A stretch of 64,000 nt of DNA from Leeuwenhoekiella polynyae (GTDB taxonomy: Bacteria > Bacteroidota > Bacteroidia > Flavobacteriales > Flavobacteriaceae): NCBI RefSeq assembly GCF_004104075.1, contig NZ_QOVK01000002.1, forward strand, positions 370,902 to 434,901. The letters run 5' to 3'. Made by a program: the position numbers and the translations under genes. Shown one piece after another: positions 56,503-63,613 of the stretch (positions are counted from its first letter, which is position 1; each line of letters opens with the position of its first letter). The notes under the pieces are model-generated. The model ran no database searches and was not told the DNA's origin. It saw only the letters and a list, made by a program, of their open reading frames with translations.

Positions 56503-58299
56503 ATGCAAACCACAATAGAAAAATCAGCCGGAATGGGTGCTGTTATAAATGACGGTATTACCACCTTTAGAGTCTGGGCACCCAATGCTGACAAAATTTT
56601 TGTAACCGGGGATTTTAACGACTGGAACGAAACCAACTTTCCGCTAGATTCTGAACAAAACGGATACTGGTCCGGAGTTACCAGCGATGCGCAGGAAGGT
56701 CAGGAATACAAATACCTCATTCATAACGGAGCGCATAAATTTTTCCGCAATGATCCTTATGCTTTTGAATTGACCAATAGTAACGGCAATACGATTATTC
56801 GCTCTTTAGATTTTGACTGGGAAGGTGATGCTTTTGAGATGCACGACTGGAACAAGTTGGTTATTTATGAGTTGCACGTAGGTACCTTTAATCGTAAAGA
56901 AGCAGATCAGGTGGGTACGTTTGAAGATATCATTGAAAAATTACCTTACCTCAAAGATTTAGGCATTAACTGTATTGAACTTTTACCGGTTGCTGAGTTT
57001 GCCGGCGGTATATCGTGGGGCTATAATCCTGCACATCCCTTTGCCATTGAGCAGGATTACGGCGGGCCTAAAGGTCTTGCCAAACTGGTTAAAGAAGCTC
57101 ACAAAGCAGGAATTGCGATCATCATGGATGTGGTGTACAATCATTTTGGCCCCTCTGATGTTGATCTGTGGCAGTTTGATGGTTGGAGCGCAAACGACAA
57201 AGGCGGGATTTATTTCTACAACGATCACCGCAGCACCACACCATGGGGCGATACGCGACCGGATTACGGCAGACAGGAAGTGCGTCAATATTTACGCGAC
57301 AACGCCTTGATGTGGATAGAAAAATACCATTGTGACGGTCTGCGTCTGGATGCTACTTCATATATACGTTATGAAGGCGGCGGTATTGGCGAAATGCGCG
57401 TAATTGAGGAGGGCAACCAAATGATGCGTGAGATCAATCTCGAATTGCAAACCAAATACCCCAAAGTACTCACCATTGCTGAAGATTTAAAAGGTGATGA
57501 GTTTGTTACTAACGGTATTGCTTATGGTGGTATTGGTTACGGTGCGCAGTGGGATTCGCATTTTGTGCATCCCGTACGCGAAGTACTTCTGGATACGCAC
57601 GATGACAGCCGGGACCTTCAAAAAATTGTAGATGCGCTCAAATATACCTATAGCGGAAATGTATTCAAACGAGTCGTATATACCGAATCACATGACGAGG
57701 TCGCTAATGGTAAAGCCCGTGTACCTGAAGAAATTCAGCCGGGAGATGCCGAAAGTGAATTTGCAAAAAGACGCGCGGTGCTGGGAATTGTACTTACGCT
57801 AACCGCTCCGGGAATTCCCATGCTTTTTCAAGGGCAGGAATTTATAGAAGATGAGTACTTTCAAGATACCGAGCAATTAGACTGGGATAAAGAAGAACGC
57901 TTTTCCGGAATCAGACAACTGGTAAGTGATGTGATTAAATTGCGTACCGGTACCAGCGGAGGTGCTAACGGACTCAATGGACAACATCTGGACGTTATTC
58001 ATTTTAATCCTGAAACTAAAATTCTGGCTTTTAAACGCGGTGGCAGTGAAGAAGAAGAGGCATTGATTATTCTGAATTTCAGAAATCAGGAATATTTAGA
58101 TTATGGGATCGGCATGGATAATAACCATGATTGGAAATTGCGTATCAATGCTGACTGGAAGGGTTATGACGCAGATTTTTCTGATCTTGAAGTAAACGAT
58201 CTAAAACTTGAAGAACAAGAAACGGATGGTCGTCCATTTACAGGAAAATTCAATATCCCGGGATATGGCGCGCTCATTTATACGGCTGTAAAAAATTAA
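56503..58299 (+). CDS. GH13 alpha-glucan branching-type glycoside hydrolase
   Basis: A 598-residue family GH13 enzyme. Residues about 15-100 are a CBM48 early-set domain (TFRVWAPNADKIFVTGDFND), then a (beta/alpha)8 barrel: nucleophile Asp283 in GLRLDAT, acid/base Glu327 in IAEDL, and Asp398 in ESHDE. QGQEFIEDEYFQD is the last barrel motif. The length is shorter than E. coli GlgB (about 730), which fits short branching enzymes or trehalohydrolase-like GH13; no partner glg genes are adjacent. The 96-residue gene at 21321 carries the same early-set fold. Confidence 0.85.
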   Translation: MQTTIEKSAGMGAVINDGITTFRVWAPNADKIFVTGDFNDWNETNFPLDSEQNGYWSGVTSDAQEGQEYKYLIHNGAHKFFRNDPYAFELTNSNGNTIIRSLDFDWEGDAFEMHDWNKLVIYELHVGTFNRKEADQVGTFEDIIEKLPYLKDLGINCIELLPVAEFAGGISWGYNPAHPFAIEQDYGGPKGLAKLVKEAHKAGIAIIMDVVYNHFGPSDVDLWQFDGWSANDKGGIYFYNDHRSTTPWGDTRPDYGRQEVRQYLRDNALMWIEKYHCDGLRLDATSYIRYEGGGIGEMRVIEEGNQMMREINLELQTKYPKVLTIAEDLKGDEFVTNGIAYGGIGYGAQWDSHFVHPVREVLLDTHDDSRDLQKIVDALKYTYSGNVFKRVVYTESHDEVANGKARVPEEIQPGDAESEFAKRRAVLGIVLTLTAPGIPMLFQGQEFIEDEYFQDTEQLDWDKEERFSGIRQLVSDVIKLRTGTSGGANGLNGQHLDVIHFNPETKILAFKRGGSEEEEALIILNFRNQEYLDYGIGMDNNHDWKLRINADWKGYDADFSDLEVNDLKLEEQETDGRPFTGKFNIPGYGALIYTAVKN

Positions 58300-58304
58300 T
58301 TGAT

Positions 58305-58432
58305 AAGCCGCGTGAAGGATTGCAGTGAAAAGCCTGCCTGTGCCGGCAGGCAAGCCCACAGCCCCGTCCCGATGGTAATCGGGATCAGGGGCGCGGACTT
58401 GCAACAGAAAGCCTGACCCTTGTGGTCACGCC
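58305..58432. repeat. GC-rich dispersed repeat unit with three stems
   Basis: A strikingly GC-rich stretch after the GH13 gene containing three perfect stems: GCCTGCC/GGCAGGC (58332-58351), TCCCGAT/ATCGGGA (58367-58384) and TGACC/GGTCA (58414-58428). The string GCGCGGACTTGCAACAGAAA and the closing CCTGACCC are familiar from intergenic repeats of flavobacterial genomes. No coding frame is credible. Together with the 131 following AT-rich bases it fills the gap before trxA. Confidence 0.65.
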
Positions 58433-58563
58433 AAAACTTGACAGATTGTATATTTAAAATCAATTAAACTGATCAAAACATAATCAAATCTAATTCGCTC
58501 CTTGTAAGCTTTAGAAGAATAATTGACTAATTTTACATTAATAACCTAAATAACAGAATTAAA

Positions 58564-58881
58564 ATGGCACTAGAAATAACAGACGCAAACTTTGAAGAAG
58601 CGGTACTACAATCAGAAAAACCGGTCTTAGTAGACTTTTGGGCTGCTTGGTGCGGACCTTGTAGAATGGTAGGTCCCGTAATTGAAGAGATCAGCAAAGA
58701 GTACGAAGGGAAAGCCGTGATAGGTAAACTGGATGTAGATGCTAATCAGGAGTTTGCTGCAAAATACGGTGTGCGTAATATACCTACTGTTTTAATGTTT
58801 AAAGGCGGAGAAGTTGTAGGACGCCAGGTAGGTGTTGCTCCTAAAAATGTATATACAGAAGCGATAGACGGATTATTATAG
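58564..58881 (+). CDS. trxA: Thioredoxin
   Basis: A 105-residue cytosolic thioredoxin with the classical WCGPC active site (Cys30, Cys33), the cis-Pro in RNIPTVLMF and the buried Asp24 in VDFWAAW. It reduces protein disulfides with electrons from thioredoxin reductase. Length is standard. A terminator follows at 58906. Confidence 0.97.
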   Translation: MALEITDANFEEAVLQSEKPVLVDFWAAWCGPCRMVGPVIEEISKEYEGKAVIGKLDVDANQEFAAKYGVRNIPTVLMFKGGEVVGRQVGVAPKNVYTEAIDGLL

Positions 58882-58905
58882 TCTTATATTATGTTTCTTA
58901 AAAAT

Positions 58906-58938
58906 AAAAAAGGTTTGGCTTAGCGTCAGACCTTTTTT
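58906..58938 (+). terminator. Terminator of trxA
   Basis: Stem AAAGGTTTGGC/GTCAGACCTTT (two G-T pairs) with a 5-base loop and a T-run. Confidence 0.85.
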
Positions 58939-58939
58939 A

Positions 58940-59271
58940 TTGGATGCTGTTGAGCACAACCCTTCACAAGGCTTTACTGTTTTATAAGCATTTCACAAGT
59001 TTATTGTTTATACTTGTTAGGGAGATTTAAAAATTGTACCGAAATTTACGGGGTAGTCAAGACGTGAAGTTTTGGCTCATCCTAAAGTAACTTCCTAAGG
59101 GCAAGCTCACGACGGATGCTTTAGAAACAAATTTTCAATTTCGAGGCAAGCCTCGGGGGTATTAAACCCTTTGGCGGTGCCAAAAAAAAGGAAATTTTAT
59201 TCGGTTTAGGCTTTTTTCAGTTGGAGTAAGCTGAAGGTTCAATACCGATTAAAACTATTTAAAATTAAATT
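58940..59271. other. Non-coding stretch with clustered hairpins before clpP
   Basis: No credible reading frame in 332 bases. It contains CGAGGC-aa-GCCTCG (59142-59155), GGGT-attaa-ACCC (59157-59169) and TTTGGC-ggt-GCCAAA (59170-59184), three perfect short stems in a row. It may be a structured leader of the clpP mRNA, a small RNA or a repeat remnant. I cannot assign it. Confidence 0.5.
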
Positions 59272-59817
59272 ATGGAAACTAAAAAAGGAAAACCTCAAGA
59301 TAGTATAGATGCAAAATTACTTGAAGAACGCAAAGTGTTCTTATGGGGGCAGGTAGATGATAAAAGTGCGAAACATGTTGTGGACCGCTTATTATATCTT
59401 GATGCGCTAAGCAATGACGAAATTCAATTTTACATCAACAGCCCGGGTGGTTATGTGACTTCCGGCTTCTCTATTTACGACACGATCAAGTCAATAAAGA
59501 GCCCGGTTTCTACTATATGTACCGGTCTTGCGGCTAGTATGGGAAGTATTTTACTTTCGGTAGGCGAAAAAGGACGTCGCTTCATTCAACCACACGCGCG
59601 TGTGATGATTCATCAACCTAGCGGTGGTGCTCGTGGACAAGCTAGTGATATTGAAATTACCGCTCAGGAAATCTTAAAAACAAAAGAATTGAGTGCAAAA
59701 ATTCTTGCTGAAAATTGCGGTCAGGATTATGATAAAGTAATGAAAGATTTTAACCGTGATCATTGGATGGGTGCAGATGAGTCTGTCGCTTATGGTATAG
59801 TTGACGGAATCGTTTAA
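59272..59817 (+). CDS. ClpP-family serine protease (divergent paralogue)
   Basis: A 181-residue ClpP-fold protease with the full triad: Ser89 in AASMGS, His114 in VMIHQP and Asp163 in NRDHWM. Compared with standard ClpP it lacks most of the N-terminal loop (about 10-15 residues) that contacts the ATPase, and no clpX or tig gene is adjacent. It could be a second ClpP subunit or a ClpP-like peptidase working with another partner. Classification within the ClpP/SppA group is otherwise clear. Confidence 0.88.
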   Translation: METKKGKPQDSIDAKLLEERKVFLWGQVDDKSAKHVVDRLLYLDALSNDEIQFYINSPGGYVTSGFSIYDTIKSIKSPVSTICTGLAASMGSILLSVGEKGRRFIQPHARVMIHQPSGGARGQASDIEITAQEILKTKELSAKILAENCGQDYDKVMKDFNRDHWMGADESVAYGIVDGIV

Positions 59818-59828
59818 TAACAGTACGC

Positions 59829-59889
59829 AGTCTCAGTTTGTAGTTGATAGTTTTATAACTGCAACTGAAAACTGAGACTGAAAACTGAT
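59829..59889. repeat. ACTGAAAACTGA-type flavobacterial repeat with hairpin
   Basis: Two adjacent 13-base direct copies of ACTGAAAACTGA(G/T) (59864-59889) and an 11-base inverted arm AGTCTCAGTTT/AAACTGAGACT (59829-59839 with 59869-59879). Located between clpP and the DUF58 gene. This kind of CTGAAAACTGA string is familiar as an intergenic repeat in flavobacteria. Confidence 0.65.
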
Positions 59890-59912
59890 ACTAAATACTG
59901 CCTGCTAAACAT

Positions 59913-60842
59913 ATGGATCTTCAAGCGCATCTTAATACAATAACCGGTTTTAATAATCTGGAGCTCCTCGCAGGTCAGATCGTTGAAGGATTTATCAGCG
60001 GAATGCATAAGAGTCCGTTTCACGGGTTTTCGGCAGAGTTTGCAGAGCACAAGGTTTATAATGCAGGCGAAAGCACTAAACACATAGATTGGAGACTCTA
60101 CGCCCGCACCGATAAGTTGTATACCAAGCGCTATGAGGAAGAAACAAACCTACGTTGTCACCTTATTGTAGATAACAGCAGTAGTATGCATTATCCTGCA
60201 TTAAAAAGCAGCGATTTAAACAAGCCCAATAAAATTGCATTTTCGGTTTTAGCGTCTGCAGCAATCATGCAGCTGATGAAAAAACAACGCGATGCGGTGG
60301 GCCTGAGTGTTTATGCAGAAAACTTTGAGTTTTACGCTCCTGAAAAAGGAAGTGAGCGGCATCATCATATGCTACTTGATCAGCTCAATCAGATTTTGAT
60401 CAAACCGAACAAGAATAACAAAACAGATACTTACGCCAATCTGCATTTTATAGCTGAAAAATTAAAACGCAGATCTCTGGTGTTTTTGTTTAGCGATTTA
60501 TTCCAAAATGAGATTCAGCAGGAAAAAACCTTTGAAGCATTACAGCATTTAAAGTACAACAAACATGAGGTTGTCCTGTTTCATACGTATGATAGTGCTA
60601 CGGAATTAAATTTTGATTTTGACAGCACACCTAAGCGTTTTGAAGATATAGAAACCGGAAAAAGTATAGACGTTTTTTCTGAAAATCTAAAAGACGCTTA
60701 TTACGAATCTGTAAACAAGTACTTTAGCGCATTAAAATTGCGCTGTGCGCAGTATAATATTAAGTATGTAAGCGCAGATATACAGCGTGGTTTCGCTCCT
60801 ATTCTGAGTACTTTTTTAGTAGAGCGCAGGCAGTTTTTATAG
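59913..60842 (+). CDS. DUF58 domain protein
   Basis: A 309-residue VWA-like protein of the DUF58 family. HKSPFHGFSAEFAEHKVYNAG, DWRLYARTDKLYTKRYEEE and the MIDAS-like DNSSSM are the characteristic blocks. The family typically works with a MoxR ATPase, but none is adjacent here; the clpP paralogue precedes it. Envelope or stress function is inferred from family context elsewhere. A strong promoter for tRNA-Asp follows immediately. Confidence 0.88.
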   Translation: MDLQAHLNTITGFNNLELLAGQIVEGFISGMHKSPFHGFSAEFAEHKVYNAGESTKHIDWRLYARTDKLYTKRYEEETNLRCHLIVDNSSSMHYPALKSSDLNKPNKIAFSVLASAAIMQLMKKQRDAVGLSVYAENFEFYAPEKGSERHHHMLLDQLNQILIKPNKNNKTDTYANLHFIAEKLKRRSLVFLFSDLFQNEIQQEKTFEALQHLKYNKHEVVLFHTYDSATELNFDFDSTPKRFEDIETGKSIDVFSENLKDAYYESVNKYFSALKLRCAQYNIKYVSADIQRGFAPILSTFLVERRQFL

Positions 60843-60867
60843 GATTTAAAAAAAGTTTAAAAAATTG

Positions 60868-60898
60868 TTTGCACACTTAAAAAATGAGTGTATATTTG
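60868..60898 (+). promoter_or_regulatory. Promoter of tRNA-Asp
   Basis: TTTG (60868-60871), 19 bases, then TATATTTG (60891-60898), matching TTTG-N17-23-TAnnTTTG. It lies 58 bases before the tRNA. Confidence 0.8.
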
Positions 60899-60955
60899 CA
60901 CCCGCAAGAAAGGAAATGGTCAACACTTCTAATCTTGAAAAGTTCTTAAAATATT

Positions 60956-61029
60956 GGTCTGGTAGTTCAGTTGGTTAGAATACATGCCTGTCACGCATGG
61001 GGTCGCGGGTTCGAGTCCCGTCCAGACCG
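60956..61029 (+). tRNA. tRNA-Asp (anticodon GTC)
   Basis: A 74-base cloverleaf. Acceptor GGTCTGG pairs with CCAGACC; anticodon loop CTGTCAC between CATGC and GCATG reads GTC; T-arm GGGTTCGAGTCCC. CCA is not encoded. It marks the border to the accessory region. Confidence 0.97.
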
Positions 61030-61053
61030 CTAGGAGTTATTCCAAATTACTCT

Positions 61054-61090
61054 AAAAGCCTGTAAATCATATGATTTACAGGCTTTTTTA
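61054..61090. terminator. Terminator after tRNA-Asp
   Basis: A perfect 34-base palindrome (17-base arms AAAAGCCTGTAAATCAT and its complement) followed by a T-run. Confidence 0.9.
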
Positions 61091-61144
61091 TTTTATTTAA
61101 TGTCGTTTAATATCAAATAATTCCATCCAAAAGGTGCGCGATTC

Positions 61145-61177
61145 GGTGAGTCTTTTTAAACTCGAAAAAGACTCACC
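61145..61177. repeat. 13-base perfect inverted repeat upstream of the integrase
   Basis: GGTGAGTCTTTTT and AAAAAGACTCACC with a 7-base loop (aaactcg). There is no following T-tract, so not an obvious terminator. The position between tRNA-Asp and the integrase suits an attachment-related or regulatory element. Confidence 0.4.
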
Positions 61178-61279
61178 TCGAAACCTCCTAAAGTGTTAAA
61201 ATAAAAGAGCTTACACGATTTATTTAACACTTTTTAATTAGGACTTTTGTACTTTAAATCCCTCATTTAAAAGACAAAA

Positions 61280-62521
61280 ATGATGGCAAGTTCTATTTCA
61301 ATCCTTTTCTATCCAAAAACTTCAGCTAAGAAATCATTAAAGGCAGCTACTATTTATTCCAGAATCACAGTAGATTCCAAGCGCAGCGAGTTTTCAACCC
61401 AACATAAGGCAACAGACAAGTGGGATCCCAAACTTGGAAAGATGATGGGTACCAGTGCAGAAGCCCGAATGGTGAACCGACACCTGGACGACGTACGAAC
61501 TAAAGTTTATGAGATCTACGACAGGTTACTCCGAGAAGACAAACCGATTTCTGCGCAAATTATAAGAGATATGTATCAAGGCAAAGATGATGAGCAAAGA
61601 ATGCTTCTTGAGCTATTTAAAGAGCATAACGACCGTATTGAAAGTCTTATCGGAAAAGGATACTCAACTGGTACGCTGCAACGCTACAAAGCAGCCCGAA
61701 CGCACTTACAGAATTACTTACTTTTCCTGAAAAAGAAAAATGACATAGCCCTACGAGAAATTGATTACCAATTTATATCAGGATTTGAGCATTATTTAAA
61801 ATCTGAAAAGAATTGTGCGCACAATACAGCGACAAAATACATCGTCAATTTTAAAAAAATCATGCGTATAGCGCTAGCCAATCAATATATAGACAAAGAC
61901 CCTTTCTTTCATTGGAAATCCAATTGGAAAACCAAGGAACGGGAATTTTTAACTAGTGATGAATTGAATAAACTCGCTCACAAAGAATTTACAATTACAC
62001 GCCTGGAACAGGTACGCGATATTTTTCTCTTTTGTTGCTTTACCGGTCTTGCCTATGCCGATGTAAATAAGCTAAGTCCAAATGATATCATTCCGGGAAT
62101 TAATGGTCAACACTGGATAAAAACAAAACGGCAAAAGACCAATACTTTAAGCAGCATTCCCCTACTACCGACAGCATTCGAAATTTTAGAAAAGTACAAA
62201 GAGCACTCGTGTAGAACCGAGCAGGAAAAATTACTCCCCGTACTTACCAATCAAAAGTCAAATGCGTATTTAAAAGAAATCGCAGATGTTTGTGGAATCA
62301 ACAAAAGTTTAACCACGCACTTAGCGCGCCATACATTCGCAACAACGGTTACTTTATCTCGTGGAGTACCTATGGAAACCGTGAGCAAAATGCTGGGGCA
62401 TACATCGCTTAAAACCACTCAGCTTTATGCCAAAGTTTTGGATTCTAAAATCAGTTCAGATATGGAACTATTAAAACAGCAAGGAACATTGATCAATCCT
62501 AAAGGCGAAAAAATCAATTAA
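61280..62521 (+). CDS. Bacteroidota-type tyrosine integrase
   Basis: A 413-residue site-specific recombinase of the CTnDOT-like group: arm-binding domain (about 1-95), SAM-like core-binding domain (about 105-210) and catalytic domain (about 220-400). Catalytic residues seen are Lys286, His347, Arg350, His374 and nucleophile Tyr383 (LYAKV). The first catalytic arginine is replaced by Ala258 in FTGLAYADV, as in many integrases of this phylum. It starts 250 bases after tRNA-Asp, suggesting integration at that tRNA, but no duplicated tRNA 3' end is visible in the window. Start at 61280; a second ATG is adjacent. Confidence 0.93.
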   Translation: MMASSISILFYPKTSAKKSLKAATIYSRITVDSKRSEFSTQHKATDKWDPKLGKMMGTSAEARMVNRHLDDVRTKVYEIYDRLLREDKPISAQIIRDMYQGKDDEQRMLLELFKEHNDRIESLIGKGYSTGTLQRYKAARTHLQNYLLFLKKKNDIALREIDYQFISGFEHYLKSEKNCAHNTATKYIVNFKKIMRIALANQYIDKDPFFHWKSNWKTKEREFLTSDELNKLAHKEFTITRLEQVRDIFLFCCFTGLAYADVNKLSPNDIIPGINGQHWIKTKRQKTNTLSSIPLLPTAFEILEKYKEHSCRTEQEKLLPVLTNQKSNAYLKEIADVCGINKSLTTHLARHTFATTVTLSRGVPMETVSKMLGHTSLKTTQLYAKVLDSKISSDMELLKQQGTLINPKGEKIN

Positions 62522-62925
62522 GCGAGCTCCTAATAAATTTGATCCGATTTGATAGTATTTGTAAACTATAAAGATGTACCAAAATGCACCAAGTACTGCA
62601 TCTAGAAGTGACCTACTACTGCACCAACAAGCGCACTAGGTAGTGAATCGTTATATAAAACATGTATAAACAGTATAAAACATAAATAAACATGCCATGG
62701 CATTTTAAATATAACTTTTTTATTTTCAGCGTCCTAACAATTTCAAACAAAAGTCTCTCTTCAAAAATAACAGTGTTTTAAAGCTTCAGAATTGACGATC
62801 TATTAAAAAAGTATAGCTTCTTATGAAATAAAAAAAAGTTCCTCAAATCAGGTTTAAAATTCCGTTTGTAAATGGCTATTCAATAGTAAGTTTATACTTA
62901 TGCCACCTGTTAAGTTTTTACTTTT
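62522..62925. other. AT-rich non-coding stretch between integrase and antitoxin
   Basis: No credible gene in about 400 bases. A small palindrome, CACTA-gg-TAGTG, occurs near 62632-62643, together with short recurring GCACCAA and CTACTGCA-type strings. Base composition is lower in G+C than the flanking core DNA. Confidence 0.4.
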
Positions 62926-62959
62926 ATTTCGAATGTTTCGTTTATTTCGTTTAATTTTG
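62926..62959 (+). promoter_or_regulatory. Three 9-base repeats and -7 element before the antitoxin
   Basis: ATTTCGAAT, GTTTCGTTT and ATTTCGTTT in tandem (62926-62952), followed by TAATTTTG (62952-62959), a -7-like motif. Phased TTTCG units could be antitoxin-binding sites for autoregulation. Because the -7 motif ends at the GTG at 62959, the ATG at 62983 may be the real start. Confidence 0.4.
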
Positions 62960-63438
62960 TGTCAGATCAATTAACTAGAGCAATGGAAGAATTAAAGAAT
63001 ATAAAGAGACCCTCTAAGGAGGAACAATCTACAGCATTTGAATCGTATAATGCACTAGAGGCGGCATTGAAAGATATTAAGGATAAATCTCCTGAAATTG
63101 AAATTGAAGAAACTAGAGAAAAAATTAGAGTTCCCTTAAAAGCCCTGAAATTGTTGGCTAAAATTCTAAAAGCTATGGGTGATGGAAAACCAATTTCCAT
63201 AGTTCCAATAGCTGCAGAAATGACTACTCAGGCTGCAGCAGAATTTTTAGGGTGTTCCAGACCTCATTTTGTAAAATTATTAGAGGAGGGAAAAATTCCA
63301 TTTACAAAAATTGGTAAACATCGAAGGGTAAAGTTTGAGGATGTTGCTAATTATAAGGATCAAATGAAGAAAGAGCAGGAAGCTTTAATTATTCAAATGA
63401 TGAAGTCAGACGAAGAATACGGATTATATGATTCATAG
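62959..63438 (+). CDS. HTH antitoxin of a PIN-type toxin-antitoxin module
   Basis: A 159-residue protein from GTG 62959, or 151 from ATG 62983. The C-terminal half is an excisionase/MerR-like helix-turn-helix (about 88-134: MTTQAAAEFLGCSRPHFVKL, then FTKIGKHRRVKFEDV). It ends MMKSDEEYGLYDS. I recall this family as the antitoxin partner of PIN-domain toxins in Bacteroidota, with the toxin start overlapping the antitoxin stop. The overlap is present here (11 bases with 63428). It could also act as a mobile-element excisionase. Intact. Confidence 0.75.
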   Translation: MSDQLTRAMEELKNIKRPSKEEQSTAFESYNALEAALKDIKDKSPEIEIEETREKIRVPLKALKLLAKILKAMGDGKPISIVPIAAEMTTQAAAEFLGCSRPHFVKLLEEGKIPFTKIGKHRRVKFEDVANYKDQMKKEQEALIIQMMKSDEEYGLYDS

Positions 63439-63613
63439 TGTTCGCTTTATTTGTGTCCTGGACAACCGGAACTTTAATTCCTGTTTATCAATTGATATGC
63501 TAAGTTACTCTTTCCAAAACGTATCAGCTTACGGAATTCCTTATCCTCATTTGTGTAACCCTTTCAATATTAAGAAACCAAAATGTATAACTATACGCGG
63601 ATTAAGACATTAA
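63428..63613 (+). pseudogene. Truncated PIN-domain toxin remnant
   Basis: Only the first 12 codons (63428-63463; MIHSVRFICVLD) match the expected PIN toxin start, where the family continues with the catalytic Asp-Thr-Asn. From 63464 the frame runs on for 49 codons of unrelated sequence and stops, so the toxin is broken right at the catalytic Asp. Its ATG overlaps the antitoxin stop by 11 bases, the usual coupling. The break suggests a deletion or insertion joining foreign sequence. Recognition of the 12 residues is from memory of the family. Confidence 0.55.

Noticed and set aside
56983..57310. Frames of about 100-110 codons on both strands inside the GH13 gene
   Set aside because: Overlap the catalytic barrel; no independent evidence.
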